NCBI GenBank assembly: GCA_946186575.1
Contig: CAMHNO010000002.1
Location: forward strand, 1 to 64,000
Direction of reading: 5' to 3'
Length of the DNA stretch: 64,000 nucleotides
Origin: an uncultured Prevotellaceae bacterium
GTDB lineage: Bacteria; Bacteroidota; Bacteroidia; Bacteroidales; Muribaculaceae
The notes beneath the pieces are model-generated. The model saw only the letters and a program-made list of their open reading frames with translations. It was not told the DNA's origin and did not search any database. Below are positions 49,642-58,318 of the stretch, one piece after another (within the stretch, counting starts at the first letter, position 1; each line of letters opens with the position of its first letter). The position numbers were made by a program, and so were the translations under genes.

Positions 49642-52042
49642 TGTCAATGGGTTTGCCGCTCAATGGCACGAGCAGCTCTTTCATCCACGATGGTATGCCC
49701 TTGTTGGGCGACGACTTCAAATCTTGCTGCCATTCCTCATCGGTGATGCGGGGAGCAGCAATGTCCTCTTGAAATTCTCTATAGGAGAACACGGCGCCTC
49801 GGGTGAGGTAAAGATAACCCTCTATTTCTACTACCACATAGATTTCTTGAACTGGCCCCACAGCTTCATAGAGCACACTCTTGTTGGAATTGTTGTCGGC
49901 ATTGGCGGTATAGACGTCGGCAATGAGTGCCACATTCTTGTCGGCACCACTCACAGTGGCATCCCAACCAGCTGAAGGATCTTCGGTTCCCACTATTTGC
50001 AGAGTGAGGTACTCAAATGTTGAACCAATCACCTTGATGTGTTCATACTCCTCAATTTCAATTTGCTCACCGTTGAGCTCCTTTTTGCTCATATCAAGCA
50101 AGAACTCGGCTTCCTCTCTCAACTCGGTGGTGAGCGATGCCATCTCGCTGGTGAGCATGTTGTTATCTTTGAGCACAGAGGATGTGGCATCGAGCAGCGC
50201 AATAGCCTTGGTCCAGTAAGCGACATTAGGCTCTACATAGCCCGACACATAGGGCTTGGGGAGCTCGCCGCCACCACACTCGGCACCCATGGGCTGCTTT
50301 GCATAGAGTATGGCATCATGCTTGAGCTCGGTCCACGACGCCAAAGCAGTGTTCAGATTCTTCTTGTCCCACTGGTGGGTGTTCATGAAATAGGGCAGTT
50401 CGGTGCCGGTGGGCCTGGTGCTGAGTGCCTGCAACGATTCAATCCACATGCAAGCGATGCTCGACGTCCAGTCCACACCGCCCATGAGCTGCTGCATGCG
50501 CTTCATGTTTTCCATGTACTTGTCCCATCGCTGCTGCTCCTTGAGCTCGTCCACGAGAACCTTGAGTGCACTCTCCACTCCCATGGCGGCAAGCACGTCA
50601 AGCCCCTTGGGCACATCGCGCTTGGTCACCCTACTGTCATAGTCAACCATCTCTTGCAGCACCTCAGCATCGGGCATGTAGCGCTGTGGCATGAAATTGA
50701 TGCGGCAATGACTCTCGCGCTCAAACTTGGGCCTGATGCGCGTCTGCTCATCGTCTTTTTTCTCGATGGCCGCTCTGATGCGATTAAAGTCATCATCATT
50801 GTCCATGTAGTCTTCTATCTCGTCGCCGTCGTCGCACATGATGTCATAAATCTGCAGCAGGCTCAGGTTGTCGGGGTTGCCCATCAGGAATGCGATGGGC
50901 TCATCAATGTTTTTATAAGTCTGCTTGTAACTGCTGTTGCCACCCACCTCGTTGGCAATGAGCAGCGCCGCCTTGAGCTGGCCAGGTTTGTTGCTGGCAA
51001 AGGGGGCATTCTGCATCCACATCATGCCCATGAAGTAGCGCTTCAGAGCCTCGTTGCGGGTGTAGTGTCCGCGTGGGCGATAGATGTCATACATGAAAGG
51101 GGTGATCGTGTAATCGAAGTATTGTGAGAACTCATTCTGAGCTTTCTTCACATTGTCCACCTCATCTTGAGCCATGCCCTTGTAAGCCTCGGGCAGTGGT
51201 GCCAGCTGCTCTCCGGTGAAAAGCGAGTGTGCGATGGCAAAGAATGCAGCATTGCGCATTGCAGCTTCTTTCATCTCTCCACTCGAGGCGGCGGCTTTCT
51301 TGGTCATCGTGTCATAAAGTTGCTGGGTGAACGACGACATCAGTGGCAGCATTCTCTCTTCCTCCATGGTGCGAAGCATGTAGTCAAAGTACATGTGGAA
51401 GGTGTGAAGGTAGAGATCGGTGGTCACGAAGCTCGGAAACTCATGATAGTCGTTGTTCTCATACACCTGAAAGAGCTGATCCACATTGCCTGGCACGATG
51501 CCAAAGCCATTAGTGCTGAGGGCATTCTTCAACTCGGCAGTCATGCTCTCTATTTGCATTGGGTTGGCAAGGTTGGCAAGGTTGGGGCAGCGACGCGGGT
51601 TGCTGCGTGTTCCGCCAAGCACAATGTTGTTGGCAAGCAGCCGCTCTTCGGCCTCATCAAGCTTCTTGAGGAAGGCCTTTTCCTGGCTGGTGTAGGTGAT
51701 GGGTGGTATTTTGTCGATATCCACATCCATAAAGCTAAACACATCTTTCACTCCAGCCCTTTTCAGCACCGCCTTTTCATACCACGTGGTGGCATCAAAA
51801 AGCCTTCTGATTTCCGACTCCATGATGATCTCGCCTTTTCTTGCCTCCACGGCAGCCCTTAGCACCCTTATTTCGTAGAGGCTTAGGTTATTGACGTTCA
51901 TCTTGAAGTCGATGCGACGATTGAGTTTCTCAACATCGATGTGAGCCTTGCCAGGGATGATGATGGATGGAGTTCCCTGGCGTGCGATTGCCTGGCACAT
52001 CACAAGCATTGAAATCGCAACTAACAGTACATAACGTTTCAT
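49610..52042 (-). CDS. DUF3160 secreted protein
   Basis: 810 residues with a signal peptide (about 1-20, MKRYVLLVAISMLVMCQAIA). The body matches the DUF3160 family by eye: GFGIVPGNVDQLFQVYENNDYHEFPSFVTTDLYLHTFHMYFD, PRGHYTRNEALKRYFMGMMWMQ and the late segment GYVEPNVAYWTKAIALLD. Mostly helical; function unknown. Flanked by an FG-GAP-like gene (9 bp upstream) and an overlapping capA-like gene; the three probably work together outside the cytoplasm. Confidence 0.85.
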   Translation of the reverse strand: MKRYVLLVAISMLVMCQAIARQGTPSIIIPGKAHIDVEKLNRRIDFKMNVNNLSLYEIRVLRAAVEARKGEIIMESEIRRLFDATTWYEKAVLKRAGVKDVFSFMDVDIDKIPPITYTSQEKAFLKKLDEAEERLLANNIVLGGTRSNPRRCPNLANLANPMQIESMTAELKNALSTNGFGIVPGNVDQLFQVYENNDYHEFPSFVTTDLYLHTFHMYFDYMLRTMEEERMLPLMSSFTQQLYDTMTKKAAASSGEMKEAAMRNAAFFAIAHSLFTGEQLAPLPEAYKGMAQDEVDNVKKAQNEFSQYFDYTITPFMYDIYRPRGHYTRNEALKRYFMGMMWMQNAPFASNKPGQLKAALLIANEVGGNSSYKQTYKNIDEPIAFLMGNPDNLSLLQIYDIMCDDGDEIEDYMDNDDDFNRIRAAIEKKDDEQTRIRPKFERESHCRINFMPQRYMPDAEVLQEMVDYDSRVTKRDVPKGLDVLAAMGVESALKVLVDELKEQQRWDKYMENMKRMQQLMGGVDWTSSIACMWIESLQALSTRPTGTELPYFMNTHQWDKKNLNTALASWTELKHDAILYAKQPMGAECGGGELPKPYVSGYVEPNVAYWTKAIALLDATSSVLKDNNMLTSEMASLTTELREEAEFLLDMSKKELNGEQIEIEEYEHIKVIGSTFEYLTLQIVGTEDPSAGWDATVSGADKNVALIADVYTANADNNSNKSVLYEAVGPVQEIYVVVEIEGYLYLTRGAVFSYREFQEDIAAPRITDEEWQQDLKSSPNKGIPSWMKELLVPLSGKPIDNEHYFYSTGC

Positions 52043-52051
52043 GATTCTTTT

Positions 52052-52615
52052 TTATTGGTTTTTGATATTTAGGAATTGATAACACTCTTCGAGAGTAGTA
52101 AAAACAGCCACACACCGGGTCCATCCCATCCCAAAGCCACGCCAGGCATAGTCGTTGATGTGATACTGGGCGGCGCTTGACTCATCGCTGGGAGTCATCA
52201 CTTCGATGGCTCTGATGCTGCTGCCTTCGATTGTGAAGTCAACAAGGTCGCCCCCCAGCCTGCTCGAGAGCCACAATGGCCTGATGAGCCCGTGATAGTT
52301 CTTAAAAATGAATACCCTGCGGCTGGGCTGGGTGAAGTATCGCGACGTCTTGTAGACTCCCACCAGTGCCTCGTCAAGGCCGTCGCCATTAACGTCGGCT
52401 GTGGCAAACCGATACACCTGATAAGGCAGCTGCCACGTGTCGTGGTCATCGCCCGTCTTGAGCGATAGCACCCATAGTGCGTCGGCTTGCTTCTCAATAC
52501 TAAATTGCTGAGCAGCAGCCATCAATGGCATCAAAAAGAAGGCAATCGCCACAAGAGTGCCAGTTATAAAGACACTACTTGACGATTGCCTCAATATTTT
52601 ACAGGCCCTTACCAT
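52052..52615 (-). CDS. Exported protein with FG-GAP/VCBS-like motif
   Basis: 187 residues. Long N-terminal region with a signal or anchor helix about 16-36 (VFITGTLVAIAFFLMPLMAAAQ), followed by a beta-rich domain with one Ca-binding type motif ATADVNGDGLDEALVGVYK (about 71-89). Cys-containing C-terminus. Placed between queA and the DUF3160 gene, 9 bp before the latter. Confidence 0.75.
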   Translation of the reverse strand: MVRACKILRQSSSSVFITGTLVAIAFFLMPLMAAAQQFSIEKQADALWVLSLKTGDDHDTWQLPYQVYRFATADVNGDGLDEALVGVYKTSRYFTQPSRRVFIFKNYHGLIRPLWLSSRLGGDLVDFTIEGSSIRAIEVMTPSDESSAAQYHINDYAWRGFGMGWTRCVAVFTTLEECYQFLNIKNQ

Positions 52616-52674
52616 GGTGGAGAGAAGAATGAAAAGAATAAGAAAGCCTAAAAAAACTGATATTCAAGCCTTGA

Positions 52675-53727
52675 TTAATCAATGATGAGCATGGCGTCGC
52701 CGTAGGCACCAAACTGATATTTCTCGTTGATTGCCACCTTATAGGCTTCCATGACCTTCTCATAACCGCCAAAGGCGCATGCCAGCATGAGCATCACCGA
52801 GTAAGGCATGTGAAAGTTTGTCACCAGCGCGTCGGCAGTGGTGAAGTCGTGGGGAGGGAAGATGAACTTGTTGGTCCATCCGTCAAAGGGCTTGATGTGG
52901 CCGTTCATGCTCACCGAGCTCTCCATGGCCCTGAGAGTTGAAACCCCTATGGCACACACTTTGTGGCCCTGCTCGCGCCGTGCATTAACTCGCTCGGCCA
53001 CTGCGTCGGGGATAATCATCTGCTCGCTGTCCATGCGGTGCTTTGTGAGGTCTTCCACGTCGATGCTGCGAAAACTGCCCAATCCCAGATGCACAGTAAT
53101 ATACTCATCGCAAATTCCCTTAATCTCCATGCGCTTGAGCAGCTCGCGGCTGAAGTGCATGCTTGCCGCAGGAGCTACCACGGCTCCCTCGTTGCGCGCA
53201 AAGATAGTCTGATATCGCTCCTCGTCCTCGGGTTCCACTTCACGGTTGATGTAATAAGGCAGTGGAGTGTAGCCCAGTGCATAGAGGTTGCGCTTGAACT
53301 CGTCGTGATCGCCATCGTAGAGGAAGCGCAGCGTGCGGCCGCGCGAGGTGGTGTTGTCGATCACCTCGGCCACCATGCCCTCGTCGAGTCCAAAATAAAG
53401 CTTGTTGCCAATGCGAATCTTGCGCGCTGGCTCCACAAGCACATCCCACAGCTTGTGCTCCTCGTTGAGCTCACGCAGCAGGAACACTTCAATCTTGGCA
53501 CCAGTCTTTTCCTTGTTGCCGTTTAGCTTGGCGGGAAACACCTTAGTGTCGTTAAAGATAAAAGTGTCGTCGTTGTCGAAATAATGGATAATGTCCTTGA
53601 AGATGCGATGTTCTATCTCACCTGTAGTGCGATGCAGCACCATCATTCGAGCTTCGTCTCGATTTTGTGAAGGATGCAACGCGATGAGTTCGCTGGGCAT
53701 ACCATTGTCAAATTCCGATAGTTTCAT
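52675..53727 (-). CDS. queA: S-adenosylmethionine:tRNA ribosyltransferase-isomerase
   Basis: 350 residues. Penultimate steps of queuosine synthesis: transfers the ribosyl part of SAM to the modified base at tRNA position 34, giving epoxyqueuosine. Recognised by the N-terminus (FDNGMPSELIALHPSQNRDEARMMVLHR), FIFNDTKVFPAKL, YALGYTPLPYYI, VVAPAASMHFSRELL, VHLGLGSFRSI and FHMPYSVMLMLACAFGG. Usual length. It follows truB by 116 bp; the two are neighbours in many Bacteroidota. Confidence 0.95.
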   Translation of the reverse strand: MKLSEFDNGMPSELIALHPSQNRDEARMMVLHRTTGEIEHRIFKDIIHYFDNDDTFIFNDTKVFPAKLNGNKEKTGAKIEVFLLRELNEEHKLWDVLVEPARKIRIGNKLYFGLDEGMVAEVIDNTTSRGRTLRFLYDGDHDEFKRNLYALGYTPLPYYINREVEPEDEERYQTIFARNEGAVVAPAASMHFSRELLKRMEIKGICDEYITVHLGLGSFRSIDVEDLTKHRMDSEQMIIPDAVAERVNARREQGHKVCAIGVSTLRAMESSVSMNGHIKPFDGWTNKFIFPPHDFTTADALVTNFHMPYSVMLMLACAFGGYEKVMEAYKVAINEKYQFGAYGDAMLIID

Positions 53728-53843
53728 GTTGTAAATTCCTATAAGTGATTATTAGACTTATCTAAAGCCGAAAAGTTACACATTAAAAAATATTTTTTTC
53801 CAATAACATCGGGCCGACTGCATGTGAGTGCCAATGCCGAGGC

Positions 53844-54677
53844 CTACAGTTGCGACTGGCGAGGCTTGCAAGCTCGCTTGCGAGCCGCCTGTTCGGCCTT
53901 GCGGGCACGGGCCATGGCGCGATTTTTCTCGCGCTCGCGCTCAAGGCGCTTCTGCTCGGCACGGTCGGGAGAGACCATGTCCTCGCTCTCAAGCCTTGCG
54001 AGCAACCCCTCAATGGTTTCGCAATTATCGACTGTGATGTCGCCCACTCGCGTGCGACGCAGTGCCGTCAGGTGAGCGCCACTGCCCAGAGCCTCCCCTA
54101 TGTCGCGTGCCAGAGCTCGAATGTAGGTGCCCTTGCTGCACACCACCCTGATTGCCATGGTGGGCTCTTGCGGCAGGCCGCACTCCAGCAGCTCAATCTC
54201 GTCGATAACGAGAGTCTTGGCACGGATTTCCACATCACGTCCCTTGCGTGCGAGCTTGTAGGCAGGTTTGCCATCAATCTTGCAAGCCGAGAAAGCTGGT
54301 GGCACCTGCTCAATGGTGCCAGTGAACTGCTCGGCGAGCACCTTCACTATCATGTCGGTAGTGATGTGCTGCCAGGGGAAGGTGGCATCGACTTGGGTTT
54401 CAAGGTCAAACGAGGGCGTTGTCTGCCCAAGCCTCAGGTGAGCAACATATTCCTTCACACTTGCTTGCAGCTCCTCGATGCGCTTGGTGGCACGGCCTGT
54501 GCACACGGTGAGCACCCCGGTGGCAAGAGGGTCGAGAGTGCCTGCATGCCCCACTCTCAAACTCTTGATGTCAAGACGCTTGCGCAGCCTGGCACGCACT
54601 TTCTTCACCACCTCAAATGATGTCCACCTGAGCGGCTTGTCGATGTAGAATATTTCGCCTTCTATGGGATTAAGCAC
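53844..54677 (-). CDS. truB: tRNA pseudouridine-55 synthase
   Basis: 277 residues starting at GTG 54677; an in-frame stop lies seven codons upstream and no ATG is available. Catalytic Asp49 in RVGHAGTLDPLATGVL, plus YIDKPLRWTSFEVV, QVPPAFSACKIDGKPAYKLAR and CSKGTYIRALARDIG. It modifies U55 of tRNAs. Odd: after the core it ends in a strongly basic, Ala/Arg/Lys-rich tail of about 38 residues (KRLEREREKNRAMARARKAE...) not typical of the family; probably RNA-binding. Confidence 0.95.
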   Translation of the reverse strand: MLNPIEGEIFYIDKPLRWTSFEVVKKVRARLRKRLDIKSLRVGHAGTLDPLATGVLTVCTGRATKRIEELQASVKEYVAHLRLGQTTPSFDLETQVDATFPWQHITTDMIVKVLAEQFTGTIEQVPPAFSACKIDGKPAYKLARKGRDVEIRAKTLVIDEIELLECGLPQEPTMAIRVVCSKGTYIRALARDIGEALGSGAHLTALRRTRVGDITVDNCETIEGLLARLESEDMVSPDRAEQKRLEREREKNRAMARARKAEQAARKRACKPRQSQL

Positions 54678-54757
54678 AAATCTATGTAAGTGTTAAGTTA
54701 TAAGTGTTAAGTTAAGCAGCTTGAAGCGGCTTTTTTATTCGCAAGAGACGGCTGTTT

Positions 54758-55615
54758 TTAATCGACCATTTGGAGTGAATGGCCTGATAATAGCAGAGCA
54801 AGGATAATTCCTCCCACTATGATGCGATACCATCCAAATGCCTTGAATCCGTACTTTGACAGGAATGCCACAAACCACTTCATGGCGAGCAATGCCACTA
54901 CAAATGCCACCACACAGCCCAGAATGAGCATGGTGATATTGTGCGATGTCGCCCATGATGCATCTTCCTTGAGCAAGTCAAGGAGGTCGAGCAGTGTTGC
55001 TCCTGCCATTGTGGGCACTGCAAGGAAAAACGAAAACTCGGCTGCTCGCTTACGAGTGAGCCCCTGCGTCATACCTCCTACGATGGTCGCCATTGAACGC
55101 GACACACCGGGTATGACCGAGATACACTGATAGAGACCTATGCTGAATGCACGTTTCTCGTTAACCTTGTTAGCTTCGCTTCCCTTGTTGAAGAGACGGT
55201 CGCAGAAGAGCATGAACACACCTCCCACCACAAGCATTATAGCTACGACAAGCACACTGTCGAGCAACCAGTCGAGCAGTCCCGACTTCTTCGCCAGGAG
55301 CCCAATTACCACTGCCGGGACAACCCCCACAATCAAGAGCCAGTAGAAATTGTATTTATGCTTGAGTCGCTGCCACATGGAACTACCCTGTGGGGCTGGT
55401 GACTTGTCAAGAATAAAGAACTTTTTCCAGTAGAGGCACACCACCGAGAGTATGGCGCCAAACTGTATGATAAAGGTGAAAGCATGAACAAAGGCATCCC
55501 CTTGAGGAACGCCCAGCAGATTTTGGGTGATTATCATGTGACCAGTTGAAGAAACAGGCAGAAACTCCGTTAGTCCCTCAACAATGGCAATGATGATGGT
55601 CTGAATCCAATCCAT
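54758..55615 (-). CDS. uppP: Undecaprenyl-diphosphatase
   Basis: 285 residues, about 8 membrane helices. Active-site motifs EGLTEFLPVSSTGHM (about 14-28) and PGVSRSMATIVGGMTQGL (about 170-187). Recycles the undecaprenyl lipid carrier for peptidoglycan and other surface polymers. Located between the DUF3098 gene and truB, the usual Bacteroidota order. A run of TAAGTGTTAAGT repeats lies between it and truB (about 54686-54714). Confidence 0.95.
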   Translation of the reverse strand: MDWIQTIIIAIVEGLTEFLPVSSTGHMIITQNLLGVPQGDAFVHAFTFIIQFGAILSVVCLYWKKFFILDKSPAPQGSSMWQRLKHKYNFYWLLIVGVVPAVVIGLLAKKSGLLDWLLDSVLVVAIMLVVGGVFMLFCDRLFNKGSEANKVNEKRAFSIGLYQCISVIPGVSRSMATIVGGMTQGLTRKRAAEFSFFLAVPTMAGATLLDLLDLLKEDASWATSHNITMLILGCVVAFVVALLAMKWFVAFLSKYGFKAFGWYRIIVGGIILALLLSGHSLQMVD

Positions 55616-55743
55616 TTAATCAATGCATAATGCACACAATGCATAACGAAAATTTCCTAGTAATTCATAGAAACACATAGCCATTCCTAACAATTCCTAG
55701 TAATTCATAATGCACAATGCACTCTTAATCTTAATAATTGTTA

Positions 55744-56139
55744 TTAATCAACCTCTTTTTTGTTTTTGACGCGCCACAAAATAGATGGCACCATGAGAAT
55801 GAAGCCCACAAAGGTGATAAACGGAGCCACAACAATGCGAGTTGAGCTAAACACGTCGCTGTTGAAGGTGGAACCCTCGTTGCTGCTGCCTCCCATCAAG
55901 AAGAATCCCACAGCAATGAGCAGCAGGCACACTCCCATCATCATGTAATTAACCTTTGTCAGTGGCATCACTTCCTCAATCGACCCACCTGTGGGCTGAG
56001 ATTGGGTGCGCTTCAGCTCAGCCTGCCTTGCTGCCGCCGAGGGTAAGTTTGGCATCTTCTTGGGAGCTGCCTTGGGGGCCATTACTTGAGGCTTGGCAGG
56101 AGTTTTGGGAACTACTGGTGCTTGATTTTTTTTCTTCAT
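55744..56139 (-). CDS. DUF3098 membrane protein
   Basis: 131 residues. Pro/Ala/Lys-rich cytoplasmic N-terminus (PVVPKTPAKPQVMAPKAAPKK), then two membrane helices (about 67-85 VNYMMMGVCLLLIAVGFFLMGG, and 103-121 IVVAPFITFVGFILMVPSILW), the DUF3098 layout. In Bacteroidota this gene normally lies between ftsX and uppP; here uppP follows but no ftsX is upstream. Confidence 0.88.
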   Translation of the reverse strand: MKKKNQAPVVPKTPAKPQVMAPKAAPKKMPNLPSAAARQAELKRTQSQPTGGSIEEVMPLTKVNYMMMGVCLLLIAVGFFLMGGSSNEGSTFNSDVFSSTRIVVAPFITFVGFILMVPSILWRVKNKKEVD

Positions 56140-56536
56140 TTCGTTTTATTCTGATTTTATTACAGGCGCTAATAGCCTAATTTTACTGCAAAAATACAAT
56201 ATCAAAAAGCGTTTGTCAATACTTTTTCCTTTTTTTTAATATTAAATGCCATTTTTTTCCAATTCCACCTCCTTCACGCCACGGGTTTTGCAGATTTTAT
56301 GTTAATCTTTGCCATGCACAGATGATTATAGGCCCGCTTTTTTACTTTTTCTTTATTAACACCCCCACCGCATCCTTAAGCCCTGAGCAATTTGGATAAC
56401 ATTAATGAAATAAATATATAAAATGCCTGTTCTCATGTCCGATTTTTGATTTTTGATTTCTGATTTCTGATTACTTTTACACTTCAAAGTTGATTTAGAA
56501 TAAAAAGCATTATTAACCACTCAATCTTCAACGACT
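56140..56536. other. 397-bp divergent intergenic region
   Basis: AT-rich, with short tandem TGATTTY repeats at about 56444-56471. No gene, RNA or convincing TAnnTTTG promoter recognised. Confidence 0.5.
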
Positions 56537-56920
56537 ATGATACCAATCATTATTTTAATTCTCGCGGTATTAACTATCATCATCACTTTTGGATATCAAT
56601 TAATACATGTGCGGAAAGTTCTCGTTATCAACGAAGACGGCACACTGCCCACAAGCGACTTCGTCAGCACCAACGGTTGCGGAAGAATGGTTTTAGGAGG
56701 CTATGAAATAGAAAACCTGCCTTTTAAAATTTATTACGTGACATTCACTCTGTTCTACATTCCCATCATTCCATTAAAGTGCATTGTGGCAATCGACAAT
56801 GGCGGTTACCAGATTTACCACTTGGCACGAATGTCATTCACAGAGATTCTCGCTTGCTTCTTCAACCGCTATGCCTGGATATCAATAGTTGGTGTAATCA
56901 TCTATTATTTATCAACTTAG
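56537..56920 (+). CDS. Small membrane protein of unknown function
   Basis: 127 residues with three hydrophobic segments (about 2-20, 62-82, 107-124: IPIIILILAVLTIIITFGY, KIYYVTFTLFYIPIIPLKCI, RYAWISIVGVIIYYL). A short soluble loop VLVINEDGTLPTSDFVSTNGCG lies between the first two. No family recognised. Codon use is more AT-rich than in neighbouring genes, and it is an isolated plus-strand gene, so possibly acquired. Confidence 0.75.
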   Translation: MIPIIILILAVLTIIITFGYQLIHVRKVLVINEDGTLPTSDFVSTNGCGRMVLGGYEIENLPFKIYYVTFTLFYIPIIPLKCIVAIDNGGYQIYHLARMSFTEILACFFNRYAWISIVGVIIYYLST

Positions 56921-56978
56921 GAAATTTTGAATAAAGGCGTTCATGGTAAGGTTCTCAAGTTACTTATCTGAGCATATT

Positions 56979-57010
56979 GTGCCGTTCACGGCTGCAACCG
57001 TGGGCGGCAC
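56979..57010. terminator. Hairpin between convergent genes
   Basis: GTGCCG-TT-CACGG (56979-56991) pairs with CCGTG-GG-CGGCAC (56998-57010) around loop CTGCAA. Lacks a T-run, so termination is likely but not certain. Confidence 0.55.
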
Positions 57011-57035
57011 TGGGTGGTTGCCCCTTCACTAATGC

Positions 57036-58283
57036 CTAAAAGCGGCACCCAATGGTGATGTTAAGGTCCTCGAGCGAGTTCACAAAATTATGGTTCTTGC
57101 TGTGATAGAAGTGGGCGTCGACGAGCAGCTGCACACCGTAGAAGAAGTGCTTGTTGTTGCGCACGAGTCCCACCCTGCCACGCAAGTCAAAAGCCAGCAT
57201 GTCGCGCTTGCCGTCGACCGAGTCTGAAAACGAGTGGTTCCAGCCAATGGAAGGCGCCATGGTGATGTTAAAGAGCCACTTGGGCCGGAACACCCAGTTA
57301 TAGGCATATCCGGCGAGGAAGCTGTAGGATCGGTAATGATATTTATAGACTTGCGGGCCATCGGGCAGGTATTGCCGCATCTCGTCGGGAAGTGTTCTGA
57401 AATCAATCGACACATTTTGTGTTGCCACAAGAAAACCAGCGATGAAGCTGCCGGCACTGCGCTTCTGAATCTTGCTGTAGCTGTAGGCTGCCGCCTGAGA
57501 ATACTTGCGGTGATTGAAAAAATAGTAAATGTCAAAGCCCGACGAGATGCGCGAGAGACGATTAAACTTGACATTAGCAGGACGCTTGTTGTTGTAGTCG
57601 CCAAAGCGGCCTATGGTGACCTCGCCCTCGTTGCGAGAGTGGTAGGCCTCAAACGAGAAGCGCGAGGTGGCAAACGTCAGATCCCACTTGGAGTGCCTGG
57701 TGGGATCACCGCCAAACACGTTGTCCAGGTCAAACATGTAGGTGTAGCCAATGCCCAGATACGACACGTGAAAGCCCACACTGGAGTAGACATTGGAGTG
57801 CATAAACACCTTCATGTCGTTGTCGGCAATAATGCCGCCATAGGTGTCGATCCACTCATTGTTCTTGAGCATGATTTTCCAGGGTGGCTTGATGCCCACC
57901 ACATAGGCGGTGTCGTAGTTGTTGAATGCCTTGGTGTAGAACTGATAGACCTTTGAGGCAAAGTTGAGCAGGCCAGGCTTATGGGCAGTGGGGTCGGTGA
58001 AGAAGCTCCAACGCCCGTTCACAATGCATCGCCGCCAGTAGTCATCGTCGCGGGTGGTATCGAAGGGGATGGCATCGATGCTGTCGCGCACGTGCTTGAG
58101 AAATGCACGCCGCTGGTCAATGTCGCCACCAGGATAGACGCCGCTGCCATAGTCCACTCTGGGCGACGACGCTTGAGCCGCTACTGTGTCGGCAAGAGAC
58201 AGGGCAGCAACATCTCTCCCTGCTCCCCATGCAACATGAGCAGCAATGCACCACATTAATATTATTAAGCCTATGTTTTTCAA
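57036..58283 (-). CDS. DUF4421 predicted outer membrane protein
   Basis: 415 residues from TTG 58283. The ATG at 58256 would cut the signal peptide (KNIGLIILMWCIAAHVAWG) in half and no ATG is in frame upstream, so a TTG start is chosen. Matches DUF4421: VYQFYTKAFNNYDTAYVVG, NVYSSVGFHVSYLGIGYTYMFDLD, RHSKWDLTFATSRFSFEAY, GWNHSFSDSVDGKRDMLAF, ending NITIGCRF with terminal Phe, as for beta-barrels. Function unknown. It begins 35 bp after tamB. Confidence 0.85.
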   Translation of the reverse strand: MKNIGLIILMWCIAAHVAWGAGRDVAALSLADTVAAQASSPRVDYGSGVYPGGDIDQRRAFLKHVRDSIDAIPFDTTRDDDYWRRCIVNGRWSFFTDPTAHKPGLLNFASKVYQFYTKAFNNYDTAYVVGIKPPWKIMLKNNEWIDTYGGIIADNDMKVFMHSNVYSSVGFHVSYLGIGYTYMFDLDNVFGGDPTRHSKWDLTFATSRFSFEAYHSRNEGEVTIGRFGDYNNKRPANVKFNRLSRISSGFDIYYFFNHRKYSQAAAYSYSKIQKRSAGSFIAGFLVATQNVSIDFRTLPDEMRQYLPDGPQVYKYHYRSYSFLAGYAYNWVFRPKWLFNITMAPSIGWNHSFSDSVDGKRDMLAFDLRGRVGLVRNNKHFFYGVQLLVDAHFYHSKNHNFVNSLEDLNITIGCRF

Positions 58284-58318
58284 AATATCGTCGAGTAAAG
58301 TAATAAATTATGATAACC

